From Lyophyllum atratum (lineage: Eukaryota > Basidiomycota > Agaricomycetes > Agaricales > Lyophyllaceae): a DNA stretch of 64,000 nucleotides. Of the stretch, positions 46,179 to 58,432 are shown piece by piece. The position numbers and the translations under genes were made by a program. Under the pieces are notes generated by a model. It saw nothing but the letters and a program-made list of their open reading frames with translations, was not told where the DNA came from and searched no databases. The stretch lies in assembly GCA_014905825.1 (NCBI GenBank), contig JACGCN010000008.1, forward strand, positions 186,001-250,000, written 5' to 3'. Position 1 is the stretch's first letter. Every line of letters begins with the position of its first letter.

Positions 46179-46910
46179 ATGGCAGTTGATTCCGTGAATG
46201 CATCAATCCCAGATGACTGCAGTACGGAGTACCATCTAAATTTCGACCTGCCCCTGCCTTCAGCACTGGAAACTCGTCGCGTCAAGTTAATACCGTTCAT
46301 ACCTTCCATTCATGGCGAACCGTTTTTCTCCGCTTACAAGAAGGCCCCAGAGTTGAATCAGTACCTCCCAATCTCATTCCCAACGTATCCGGATCTTCTA
46401 TCATTCGCTGAAGATGCAATACGCTCAATCAAAGGCAATGTACTCTTTGCCATAATCGATAAGACCAAGCAAGAAGACGATATTCGGGCGCATCTGGCAG
46501 GGATCATCGGACTATTCTACTGCTCCCCGACGAACCGTGTCGTAGAGATCGGCCCAGTGATCATTTTACCAGAATTTCAGCGCACATTTGTGACTTCAAA
46601 TGCGATTGGGGCGCTCCTGAAATATTTGCTTGATGTACCATCGGAAGGTGGCCAGGGGTTCCGCCGCGTCGCGTGGTCGGCCAATCCAGCGAACCAGGCG
46701 AGCGTTACGACCGCGGAAAGGATGGGATTTAAGAAAGAAGGGATTTTGAGGTGGACTTGGTGTCTTCCTCCGGGGATCGCGGGGAAGGAGAGCGGCAAAG
46801 AGAGAGGAGCAGCGCTTGGACGGGACAGCGTGGTGCTCGCCATTTGTTGGGACGATTGGGAAAGCGGGGGGAAAGAAAATGTAGAGAGAGTTATAGAAAG
46901 AACGCAATAA
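46179..46910 (+). CDS. GNAT-family N-acetyltransferase
   Basis: An intronless frame of 243 residues. Layout of the RimJ/RimL-like group: an N-terminal strand TRRVKLIPFIPSIHGE, a central LAGIIGLFYCSPTNRVVEIG, the acetyl-CoA strand VIILPEFQRTFVTSNAIGAL, and the C-terminal RVAWSANPANQASVTTAERM with GFKKEGILRW. Such enzymes move acetyl from acetyl-CoA to an amine, often a protein N-terminus or small molecule. The substrate is not predictable. Lack of introns is common for this group in basidiomycetes. Confidence 0.85.
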   Translation: MAVDSVNASIPDDCSTEYHLNFDLPLPSALETRRVKLIPFIPSIHGEPFFSAYKKAPELNQYLPISFPTYPDLLSFAEDAIRSIKGNVLFAIIDKTKQEDDIRAHLAGIIGLFYCSPTNRVVEIGPVIILPEFQRTFVTSNAIGALLKYLLDVPSEGGQGFRRVAWSANPANQASVTTAERMGFKKEGILRWTWCLPPGIAGKESGKERGAALGRDSVVLAICWDDWESGGKENVERVIERTQ

Positions 46911-47218
46911 CGCGACTGTTTTTCAACTTCTAGAGATCCATTGACAGAGAGTAACATTCACGCTAACAGAGTAGTACTAGTTTCAACGCCGCGACGCGTG
47001 AGTCATCTACCAGTGGCTGTACATCACGTGTCAATTTCGGAGGTCCAAGTCAAGCTGACGACTGACGATCTCGACGATCTACTGGTCGTTCTACACGTCC
47101 TACTCGTCGGTCAGGCCTATAACATAGGGATCGCACCGCCCAAGGGTCTGGAACCAAACTACGAGCGCGTCTGCTGTTGATCCAGGAAGCCATAGTCCTG
47201 TTTCACTGAGAAGACAGC

Positions 47219-50200
47219 ATGGCCAAGAGTGGAAAGTCATCGGCGTCTTCAGCGACTCGGAAAAAGCATGCCAAGAAGGCAGCTGGGCCTTCGCAGGAGG
47301 AGCAGCCTATTCCTCGGGAGAAGAAACTCACGAAGCAGCAGAGAGGGCAGAAAAAGAAGGAGCCTCGAGTGAAGGCCTACATTCCGCCTGTGAAACCTGC
47401 CCCAGTTCAGCCAGACCCACTGGAGACGACGGGCCTTGTGCACAGTCTACCACCAGAGCTTCTGATTGTGCTCCGAAGCTTCAACAAGAAAGCCCAGGTC
47501 ACAAAGATCCGCGCGTTGGAGGAGCTGCAGTCTGGTTGGATCGATAAATGTCGGAAGGAGGGCGAGGATGCAGCTACAGCATACGTCCTGGTGGACATGG
47601 TTCCAGTTTGGGTGCGTGTATTTGCCCTCAACTTCTAGGGTTGATATTTATCCCCCCGTAACAGCTTCATCATTTGCCTGCGTTATTCGCACATCCTTCG
47701 CGCCGCGTCAGGCTTCTTGCAGCAGGGGTTCACCTCTCGTTCCTCCAAATCTCTCTCGTTCGCGACCAAATCTTATTCTTTATCCGCGAAACGGCAACTC
47801 CATCTCAGATAGAGAGCATTCTAGGGACATGGTGTTTGGCAGCACACGATATTGATAGATCCGTTTCCTCAACTGCTCTTAAATCATGGGTCGATGCGAT
47901 TTCCTTTGAATCTGGACGAGATCAAATCAAGTTAGACCAACGTTCCCTTCCTTCCCTCCTTGCGTTTATTCAGCGAGCGGTCTTGGATCCCAATGGAGTC
48001 CACCACTATCTCAATCCTGCACCCCCAATGACCCCCATGCTTCCAACCAAAAAGGGTGCGCGAAAAGAAGAGCCTGAGGTCGCTGCTCGGTCCAAAGCTG
48101 AGGAGTTAGAAGAGAGCGAACAAGATCGGAAGGCGAGGCTACGCATTAGTGGTTTAGGCGCTATCCGGCGAATTATAGGTGATCAACCATCCTTGGCTCC
48201 AGCTCCAGCACTTCCTAATTTTCTCATAGAAACTCTCCATGCGGATGTGCCCGAAGACCTCGTCGACTTTTTCAAAAATCCGGCCCTATGGAGCTCACTT
48301 CATCACGCTGAGCAATGCCCGTTCGTTGACCTTGAAAGCTTTGGCTATGGGCAGCACAACGTCCGCAAGAGCGCATGGGCTTTACTGCAAGCGCTGCTTA
48401 CGGTGTCCAAAACTCGTTTAGAACCTCTTTTGCCTATTCTTAGTGCAGCAACACTCCGTTCTGCCTGGGTCGAGCCCGATACGACCGTTCATGCGATGAT
48501 GTGGCAGCCTTTACTCAAGTTCTTGAAAGGTAAGTTTGTCGCGCAGGTATATCACAATGCCTCGGACTAAGGTGTTTCCTAGAATTCCCTAGTGCATGGG
48601 AGAATGAGCGTGCATATGACTATTCTAAGGATGAGGCTGATGCAGAAGACGCCGAGTCAGAAGAGAGCGACGTAGAAGATACAAAGCAGGCTCCTGTCTC
48701 TAAACAGTCAGCGGCGTATCCCGAGTTCCTGCGTTTCCTGGAGCAGGCTTGCTCCGGATCGCCATTACAGGGCTATCCGACTGTAGTCATCACTGTCTCA
48801 ACCATTCCATCTTCTGTACGTGCGCCGCGATCTTTTTGTATAATGAATTTAACACGGGTCTTCAGATTATGGCGTCACCTTCCTCCCAGGACCCTCTGGC
48901 GGATCTTTTCACCTCATTTTGGAACGCCCTTGACAGTCGTGCCCTCAGTTCGCTGCAGCGATCTGCGACGTCTTCCGCTTTCCTCTCTTCACTGTTCGAA
49001 TGTTTGGTGTTCCTCATAAAACGAGTCCGAACCGATGCAGGAAACGGTCATGGGCCTGCCCTGCTGGGATCGGGGAACGCGGACGGTGTGCTGCGGGATT
49101 TGGTTCGTGGGCAGTTCGGGAAGGTGTGGACACATTTAGCAGACAAGACTCTGAAAGTCGAACAGAGGGCTGCTGCCAGACTCGCGGCACAGACGCTGCT
49201 CTCGCTGAGTGAGATCGATGAAGGTGATCAAATATATTCTCATCAGCTACGTGTTTGTGTTGACATGATCTTTTGAGAAGACCTCTTTGGTGCCGCTTGG
49301 GATGCACTTTCGGCTGGCATCCAGAACGCGACCGACTCGAACGCGGCTCTCCTTTCTGTCTTCTTGAAGGTATTCCATGATAAATTTAAGAACGCCACGG
49401 GACCTCGAAAGGCGGCAGCTGCTTTGATGTCGACCGTTTTGAACGCATCCATACAGAATTGCGTCGAATCCCTTGGTATATTCCAATCTTTGGAGGCAGT
49501 ATCCGATGACGCCAGCTCCGTCAATGGCATGCTCCTCCTGGTCAATATGCTTGACCAATTCAGGGATGGACTCTTCGACGACCCACAATTTGCTCAAGTA
49601 CGTCATTGTGATGTTTGTGACTCCGGTTCTAATTTTCCCCCAGTCTCTGGATAATATGGCTGTCCAGCACGCTTTCCTCCTGTTACGAGTATCACCTCCT
49701 TTCGTCCTGGCATATTTGACGCATCGGAAAGACGAAGGCCACAGCTCACGCCTTTGGCATGGCTTGCTCTCAGGCATTGCGCAGAATCCTGACGAGGCAG
49801 AACATTCAGTAAAGCCTTTATTGGACGCTGCTCAACGAGCTGTCCTTCCTCGGCACTTGAAGCCCAGTGCTGGCGAGGTAGATGCGCTGTTCGAAACTCT
49901 TTTGGCTGGAATACTCGCGGGAGATAGCCTTCACCTCCCCTTTGTACGACAGGTACTGCAGTCGCCAGGTAAGATCGGACATATGGGTTTTGTCCGTTGC
50001 TGATACTGATTCTTCTGTGGAATTAGCCTACCTTTTATCTGCACAAGGGTACGCTGCTGCGTTGCAAGATATACTTTCGGCCTTCTCGCTTCAAGTGGAC
50101 CTTGCCCTCAGTGATCCTGAGGTCTCGCTAGACGCCTTCGAACCATCGTTGGACTTGATCGCTACTCTTTCACAGCATCACCCACGCGTACCTCCGGAAC

Positions 50201-53200
50201 ACACTTTTGACGTTGTACTCCCACATATATTCGTTTTCGCGTACCTCCTACCGGCTTGCCATGAGTCCGATAGGGATCATTCCACGTTCAGTGCTGCCAG
50301 AGATCTTTGGGATCATTGGAAGAAGGACACTCCCGTCGAACAGCAGGGCGATGTTCTGGAGCATATCGAGACAAGGCTGGCAGACATTCTATGTGACACC
50401 CAAGTTCGGCCTCTGTAAGCCTTCTATTCTCGAATTATTCCCGCCTTCACTCAACTACTGAACTCAGCCCTGGCGACGTCCTCGAAATGTTGCAAAACAA
50501 GGTTCACGGACTTCGCTTCAACCTCCCTGTGGATATTTTCCCTACCCCCAATGGAATTGAGAAACTGCTAGCTCGACATATGCCAAGTACGATCCACCCA
50601 AGCGTTGCTGTTGTGGATACGTTGATACCTCCCTCCGTCGCATCTACCTCCGCGGACCAGACTCCCCGTCTCTTCGACAGCCGAGGCTTTTCCGACTATG
50701 CTCGGGTAGTTGATGCTCTCCTTCGAGTATTCGTCGAGGATCGACAGGTTGCAAAGCATAACATCTGGGCTTTGCGGCATTTCCAGGCCTTGGGAGTATA
50801 CGCGCAGGATTACATAAACATTCCTTCTGCGCAGAGTACGGTATTCGGACCAGAGGCGATCCACGCGAACCTGGAGACTCTAGTATCACGAGTAGAACAG
50901 GTTACCACCTACATCCTAACCTCTTCAGCGGACGAGGGATGGCGAGAAGTAGCGCTTGCCGCTGCTATCGACGATAGGCAACCTGAACCCTCAGGCTCGT
51001 TGTCTGCCTTTTTGGTTGACGCCATTCGACATTCGCGTAGCTCGGAAAGTGCTAGAGATACCCGTATATTGCGGAATATTCTGCAGCACATTTTCCACGA
51101 CATCAACAAGAACGAGGCTGACCGTTGGATCCTGCTTGCTCGGAAGTTAGAGTCGGAAGGTACGTTTGTTTCTTGGTCGGGCGAAAAGGTATGAAGCTGA
51201 TACCGGGTTCAGCTCCAGAAACATCCATGGCGCTTGTCTCTGCAGTCGCGAGCTTCGCTCCTGAACCACCTCGGCTAGACCGATACCGAAATGAGATGGC
51301 TGCTAGTTTGCTTGGAATACCTCCCGCAAAAGCAAATACGGAGGGTCTTCTTGCGCTGCGAAAACTTGCGGTCAGCGCGCCGAACCCCGAATCGGACGTT
51401 GTCTTCCTTCCTCAACCAAGGGCTGTGAACATCACGAAGGCCTGTCAACAATGGATCTCATCCGATGAAGACATCGACGAAGAGGTTGAAAGTGCCATGA
51501 CGTCGGTGTTCTATCATCTCGCGCCTATCCTTCAGGATATCCGAGGCGCGCATTGGGATCTCATATTTGACATGTTGGAGAACAACCTTGAGGTAAGAGA
51601 TGCTTTGATGACAAGTTGCGAGAAGACTGAGTGATCATTCTGGAACAGAATTCTTCTATCACAGACGACATGACACTTGTTACTCTCGCCAGGACATTGC
51701 AACTAATTATCCTCATTCGAGATTTGGTATCGACCAACAAACCTTTGCGCGCCGACTGGCAGGAACGAAACATGCCGATCTTGACGATGGTGAGGGACTT
51801 GGCGACGGTACCATTAGGTCTTTCCTCCATCATTCACCTTCTATTATTTCTCATACTTCGGTTTCAGACGATCTTGAAGTATCGCTGCCGCGGTCGACTT
51901 GCCGTGGCCTCGTTCTGTCAATCATACAGGATCTACCCCCCTCGCTGATTGACCAAGAAACGTTTTCCAAGGTGGGTCGTTTTTATATCGATACCATGGT
52001 GTCATCTTACTGATCCGCTTCAAGATGTCTCATCTGGTCATGGACTCGTCGGTTGATGTTCAGAAAATGGCGTATCAATTCCTGGAAACGGCGGCCAAGA
52101 AACGCACGGAGTACCTTGTTATTGAAGCGGGCGTCGACTCCGAAGCCACCGTCAATGCAAACATTCCCTCAGAGCTCTTGGATATCTTGCAGCGAAGTAT
52201 CTCTATGGATGAGCCAAATACCGAATTACAAGTCAGGCTTCCATATCGTTCAACACTCGTCCATCTGTGTAACTGATTTCAATCCAGAACGTATTCGGGT
52301 ACTTGCTCGGATGGATGCTTCTCTTCGATCTTTTCCAAGGATCAGTATGACTGCCCTCTCAATGACGCCGATGCCTTGCTGACATATAACTTCATCAGAG
52401 TCTCAAAGTTCGATCGAGTTACATCGAGCAGCTGCGAAATCTAGACATCATTGTATCACATTTCATTCCAACCGTCCTCAATATGCTTCGATTAGACGAA
52501 GGGCCGCTCAAGGTTTTCAAACTTGATCTATGGGCTGTGGACGAATTCCATGTCGGATGTGAGTCGTTGATCGTCATAACATCCTCAATCACTTATCTAC
52601 ATTTGTTGCAGACTACGAGCCGGGCTCTGAGTTTGCTCTCCCTCTTTTGACGGCGCACCTCTACTACCGCGCCCTTCTGACCATTCCATCCCTCATTCAC
52701 ACGTGGGTACTTGATTGTAAAGACCGCCAGCTTTCATCCACCATCACCAACTACACATCGCAATATTTCTCCCCTGTAATCATCCGGACGGAGCTCGCCC
52801 ATGTCAAGAGTCCCGAGTCTACTTCGCTTCTGGTGGACGAGAATTTCACAATCAAGGTTGCAAGTTCCGTAAATGAAGTCGTGGCGTCATATGCGGTAGA
52901 CGAACATCAGCTCGAAATCAAGCTCAAGATTCCAAGTGATTGGCCGCTTCATAAGATCGAGGTCAAGGACATGAAGAGGGTCGGAGTCGACGAAAACCGA
53001 TGGAGAGCTTGGATGCTGGCTGTGCAGCAGATCATCTGGTCACATGTACGTCCATGCCTTATCGTAAGCGAGAAACCCCTTCGCTGACAGAAGCTTTAGA
53101 ATGGGAGGATCGTGGATGGCCTGGGCTTATTCAAGAAAAACGTCACGTTACACTTTGAAGGTCAAGTGGAATGCGCCATATGTTACTCGTGAGTATCAAT

Positions 53201-53435
53201 CGCCTTCGTAAGCACCGACCGATTTGACAATTATTCCAGAATCATCAGCGTCATGGACGGTACCCTTCCTAGAAAACCTTGCAGAACATGTAAGAATCGC
53301 TTCCATGCAGGATGTCTATATAAGGTGCGATTCGCTTATAGCATGCGCGCTCATTCCCACTTAACGATCTTCTTTTAGTGGTTCAACTCAAGCCACTCGT
53401 CGAGTTGTCCTTTATGTCGTTCGGATATATTTTAA
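47219..53435 (+). CDS. LTN1: E3 ubiquitin ligase listerin (LTN1/RKR1)
   Basis: A long multi-exon gene; checked exons are 47219-47611, 47665-48529, 48583-48815 and 48866 on, continuing through to the RING end at 53435. The N-terminus is basic and Lys-rich (MAKSGKSSASSATRKKHAKK), followed by the conserved entry LLIVLRSFNKKAQVTKIRAL and FAHPSRRVRLLAAGVH, then many helical repeats. The C-terminus carries NGRIVDGLGLFKKN and the RING: VECAICYSI, KPCRTCKNRFHAGCLYKWF and SSCPLCRSDIF. Estimated length of about 1,600-1,700 residues fits the family. Listerin ubiquitinates nascent chains stuck on 60S subunits in ribosome quality control, in the cytosol. No break was found in the parts spliced; internal exon borders between 49210 and 53100 were only partly fixed. 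Confidence 0.93.
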
Positions 53436-53669
53436 ATAACAACTGTACTTGAACAGTGTACGCTTTGTACATGTAATGTATTTCCTAGAGCTTGCGAAAC
53501 GGATAGAGGGGGAAGTTGCGCAGGTTTCGTGTTCTACCCACGACGATGGACGGCGATATAGACACTCCTCACGAGTCGTACCACGGGCGTAGCTGATCCA
53601 CTATTATAAGCCTGTGGCTTCAAAACTGGGGGGATGCCCAAATACAATGATCACCCTCCTCTCTACGGG

Positions 53670-55324
53670 TTACGCTCCATGCATTTTACCCATTGGAATG
53701 TCATCGCACCCTCTGTACGATCGATCCTCGTATTCTACGCCTCCGCGGAGAGTGTTATGTGTCCTGCCATTGAATTGTATCGACATTCTGGGTGGGAGTG
53801 TATCTTCCTCGGTAGGGGGCGTCGCCGATGATCGAAGATTGAGGACAAGCCGGGAGACCATCGTTGATGTTATTAGCTGGCTGAAGGAGGCCCCCATGGC
53901 TTTCAGGTCTGGAGGGGCCAACTGGAGGTGCGTGGGTTATAGGCATGTCAGAGTAGGAGATGGGAGTCAACACGTACGAAATAGATGACTGTGTTCGTTA
54001 GGTTCGCCATGAAAATGACAAGGAAGTATATGATGCCATCTCTCAGAAAGATATGCAGCGTGCTGTGGTGGACGATATGACTTGGAAATTGATGGCAAGT
54101 GAATCAAATGAATTGGACGAACGGTGCGAATCCTGACTGCATAAGATAGCCTCGGGTGCGATACAAGGTAAGACCGAACATTAGCGTGTTGGTGATCAAT
54201 GGTGCGACCCATAACGACGCTGTTGGTGTACATAAATGTCAAACAGTGGATCTCTGGGACCTCATACACAGCACACTCACGGAATATCCTGCTTATTCCA
54301 CTGAAAATGCATCCTAAACAGACAAGGTTTCGACCATGAGAAACGTCTATGGTTCATCACGGCGTACCAGTAAAACCCTCGGGTAGTTCGACGGCTGTTC
54401 CAAGGAAATTCTCAGCAGACAGCCTCACAGGATCAGGGAATGCTTGCTCACCAGAACCAGTGGCTAGGCCGACGGATGATATAGCAATTTGACTTGTCCA
54501 GAGAATTAGTAGGAAGATAAGGATGGGTATGCTCTTCCCGTAGAGAGCAAAGACCCGAAATATCATGATGACTATTCACGAGTTAGCATAATCTCTGGGA
54601 CTACTAATGGCGGGACAGGGCTCACGTTCGCAGACTATAGGGAGTATCGTGAGTAAGCAACGATGGCAAGTCTTAAAGCTTGCTCACTGGCAATGATGGC
54701 TACCGTCGAGGCTCCTTCAAAAGCCACGAACCGTCGGCATCTGAAGTCAGTTAGTTTAGAAGAGTTTGATATTTCATGCGATAAGGATTTACGCCTGGAG
54801 GATAGAAAGGATGGATCGAATTTAGCGCGATGGATTGGGGGGCAAAAACAAAAACCTCTACTGAGTGAGTCCAGATGGGGTCGTGAAAAGCTGCAAGAAT
54901 TTACGATAAGTAATCTCTTGTAGAAAAGCTTGTGGAACCCCTCTACACGCACCGTCAAGAATGATGATGAATTGCAGTGGTGTTACATATCGATTTATCA
55001 GGAATAGTACCGTCGCGCCCGAGACCTTTGGCTTCCATATGCGTTCGACCTATCGATACGTTCAGACTGAACTGGCGATGTCAGGGACAATCCCAAATCA
55101 CCTCCTCGGAAAAGGTTAACACTGTATGGGTGGAGAAGTCAGCTAGGCGATGAGATGGGGAAATGGCGGGCTGACTGTGGTCGAAGATCAAGATCACGAA
55201 AGACGCTACTTGGAAGTACTTCCCAGCCCGCCTAGAAACGCAGTTTAGGTGTGCCAACGGGAGGCGGATGGAAGACTTACAAGTGTTCAGCAGCGACGGC
55301 CAGAACATTGGCATCGGGAGCCAT
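53670..55324 (-). CDS. DUF6533-type seven-span membrane protein
   Basis: The start MAPDANVLAVAAEHL (55324) joins RAGKYFQVASFVILIFDHMLTFSEE, then across an intron VERIWKPKVSGATVLFLINRY, which is the DUF6533 domain. Later exons give FVAFEGASTVAIIASEQ, VIMIFRVFALYGKSIPILIF, APLITNTLMFGLTLYRTRGY and IYFLVIFMANLTNTVIYF, all membrane spans, and a cytosolic tail with ASFSQLITSTMVSRLVLNLR. This is the layout of a large basidiomycete family with receptor-like topology and unknown ligand. The region from 54600 to 54960 has unclear exon borders. Function beyond a membrane protein cannot be stated. Confidence 0.8.
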
Positions 55325-55664
55325 AACCAGGGATCAGCTGGCAGCTGAGGGAGGACGGCGCGATAATCAGGAGACCTAGACACGCATTGGGTGGTGGTGA
55401 TGTCGAGAGAGATTTAATGTCTGTCGTCAGACCAGCTACAGCCATCAGCATTCATATAACCGTGCCTTTTTCTCAGCTTTCGTCCTCGCCTCCGATGGCA
55501 CGAGGGCACGGCCTGGCACGGCATCGTGGTACACATGAAAGAAGACAGAAGATCTCAGAGTTTCGCCAATTGGGCTATAGTAGATCCGATAGAGTGCCTG
55601 ATTCGAGCAAGATTCGACACCAGATAAGTAAGGGACAGCCGAGGTTTATGGAAAACATACACTA

Positions 55665-56030
55665 GGGGTGCTCAATTCTTAGTTCAGTTCACAGTTCAGT
55701 CCGTCGCGGTATGTGCCTGACAAGTTTCGAAGTCCGAGGGTTTGGAGGATGAATCTTGCGAAAATCAAGAAACATCGTCAACCTCTGCTCCAAATCCTTG
55801 CGTTTTTTGCCTACTTCATCTTCGTTACAGTTACATTTAGCGTACCAAAAATCGCATTTTTGGGAGTCGTGCACGACATTATGCGCCGTGAAAAGTGGCG
55901 AAGAACGAGCAGAGAAAGGCAAAGGAAAGGTAATCCTTAGCGAGACCTCGGTCGTTTCCAGTATAGCAACGTCCTAACGACAAGTGATCGACGGACTGAA
56001 CTGTGAACTGAACTAAGAATTGAGCACCCC
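55665..56030. mobile_element. MITE of 366 bp with perfect 42-bp terminal inverted repeats
   Basis: Terminal repeats 55665-55706 and 55989-56030, beginning GGGGTGCTCAATTC, match exactly in reverse complement. TA flanks both ends (55663-55664 and 56031-56032), as for Tc1/mariner-type elements. No transposase inside; small frames within it have no motif. The full match of the arms suggests it moved recently. Confidence 0.9.
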
Positions 56031-56032
56031 TA

Positions 56033-57837
56033 CTGTCGGAGTTCCGCCCTGAGTACCTCGTCACCGGCATTTTTACTCACCACTTCCCCGTTGCCTCAAC
56101 ATGTAAATTCGCTTGCCTAACAGTCTAGACTTATGTCCACTTGAAAAGAAAAGGTGAAGTAGTTTGAATTCAGAAAGGCAGCCAACATTCTTTCCGAAAA
56201 CTCCCCAAATCGGTCAAGACAGCCACCCACAAATTCAAACTCACCAGAAGTTCCGCTTTGCTCCCGCTCGACCAACTCACCTTCAGGTCATCTTCCTCAG
56301 TCTACATCTATAGCTCATCTTATAGGTACATAGGTAGATTCTTGATAAAGCATGATGCCTTTAAGCCTATCAACTCTATGTGTACTCACATCGGCCTCAA
56401 AGGTCTAGAAATATGGACATATCCAGCCTTATATGGCTCAACTGTAAAAGAGTCCCAATCCTATGTATGGCCCGGTGAGCGCGACGATGAAAAGTTTTTT
56501 GTGGTCGCAGGTTCAGATATTCGCAAGAAGACCGACGAACGCCCACGATCGCCGTGGCCGAGCCATCAATGCATCAGCTTCGGCTACTTGATGAGATCTA
56601 AACATTGCTCCCGCCCAGGTTCCATATGCAAGGCTTGAACACGGCCACCACTCTCTTCCTCCTGACAACCTTAGCAGGGCAATAATATTACTATTGCTGT
56701 ATAGGCGGGTCGACCGTCGGACTGCTCAGCGCCTAAAACCACGATGCTTAGTAATTCATCTTCACTGGCAAATTCTAGGTGTCCTCAAGACTCGGAGCCT
56801 GTACCTTCGTAAAGCCCTCATGTCGCTACGCGTCACCGGACAGAATCTGCACAGAAACCATCATCCCTATACTGATGAGTGGAGCAACCATGATGCGTTG
56901 AAGATACATCATTTAGACTCCTCCTTGGTCCTTCTTCGCTGCGACGCCGCTGGATTCAGAAACGGAGGAACGGCGCGGGCACAAACATACTTCGCCGCGC
57001 GTAATGGTTACTGAAGCGTCCGTACTTTGAAGAGTCTATTTGAGGCCTATGCCGTCTGCTCGACAAGAACTTAAAGGATCCTCCGATTCCAAAGGCTACG
57101 ATGCATCGTCCACAGGCTAGCCTTTTCCCAGACGCACTTCGACATGATTGATCTGCATTCAGACTACCTCAGCCGCACCTTGCAGACTTCCCGACTGTCC
57201 ATGTACGACATGATGGTTGGCCGGTGAAGCAGCGTATTCAAGTCTTCCGCGACGTCTGCGTCGTATCTTCCCCGGCGCGCAACTCATCTCTTGCCCAATC
57301 CGAGATCCACACAATTAGCCTCTCCCCGCGCTGACCGCATAGCAGACACCGACTGTGCATTCACAAAGGCTCCAAAGGTGCTACTTCCCAAGGGCGCAAA
57401 CGGCATCACGACATCAACATCGTCACGATAGTCATGCTAAACAGCAAGGAGCCCACGTCGGAAGAGGTCAACAAACACAAGGAGGCTGGGCTGTTTGTAC
57501 AACCGTGGCTTGTCGTGTTCTTGATTTTCGTCTGGGCTGGCCACTGTATAGGGGTGATCACGAATGACAGGATGGTTTGCCGTCGTCAACAGGATGATTT
57601 GCCTGATTTGTTCAGCCAGTTCCCCTAGATTCCGTATCTGCAGGAATGTCCTGGTGCTATATCATGACGTGCTGGAAAAACATTCCCCTCCTTTTGGGGT
57701 GCCCAGTTCAACTGTGAAACCTTCGCCTTCGTTCTTAAACTCTCCTCTTAGCACGTACCGCCATCGACCCCTCCCCCTGCATCTCCTCCGGTCCCTCGCT
57801 TACTCGTAATTCCAACAAAGAGTCGAACAATCACATC
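56033..57837. other. Intergenic stretch without a confident gene
   Basis: 1.8 kb right of the MITE. Short frames only. One (57434-57628, 64 codons) contains a single membrane-type helix, VQPWLVVFLIFVWAGHCIGVI, and could be part of a small gene, but nothing supports its start. Confidence 0.35.
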
Positions 57838-58059
57838 ATGCCATTTAAACTATTATTCGCGAGGCTGGCTATGAAACACCGCAAGAAGCGTCAGGAACAG
57901 TCCAAGGCTCAGGCTGCTGGGGAGGCGAAGCCCCTGGGGGATCGTAAAACAGCTGGGAGGGACAGTGGAGAGAGCACTGCGGCGCAGGCATCGGAAGGAT
58001 CGCATACGGAAGGGACGCGGCGCCAACGTCGGCGGGATCGGAAAGCAAACCGGGCGTAG
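57838..58059 (+). CDS. Possible small basic protein
   Basis: 73 codons: MPFKLLFARLAMKHRKKRQE, an Ala/Ser-rich middle, and a very basic end (TRRQRRRDRKANRA). It starts a few bases after a pyrimidine-rich leader. Could be a short secreted or nuclear peptide, or a chance frame. Confidence 0.3.
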   Translation: MPFKLLFARLAMKHRKKRQEQSKAQAAGEAKPLGDRKTAGRDSGESTAAQASEGSHTEGTRRQRRRDRKANRA

Positions 58060-58432
58060 AGTTAAGTTGTTTGGGTGGGATGTTATGGCGTCGCTGGATA
58101 GAGAAATGGTTAGAGATTTTAGAGACTGGAGGAGGGGATGGTCAGGCGATGATTGTGTTCTTCAAGTGCGCTGAATCACATATTTTTTATTTGGAAGGGC
58201 GAAGGGCGAGTTGTTGACATTGAATAAGGACCCAGTTCCCGAAAGGAGATCGTCTGCGGTGTTAGTGGTTGCTGACAATGGGGGGTGCATTCAGGGAAAG
58301 CGACAACTAGATACATATTCAACAGGAAGGATACAGGACTACAATGGCAATCAGCGAGGATATTTTAATGCACATGATAGGAGGCGGTGGCCGTGGGTGG
58401 GTATGGTTGCGAAACGGCTATGATAGCATAGA

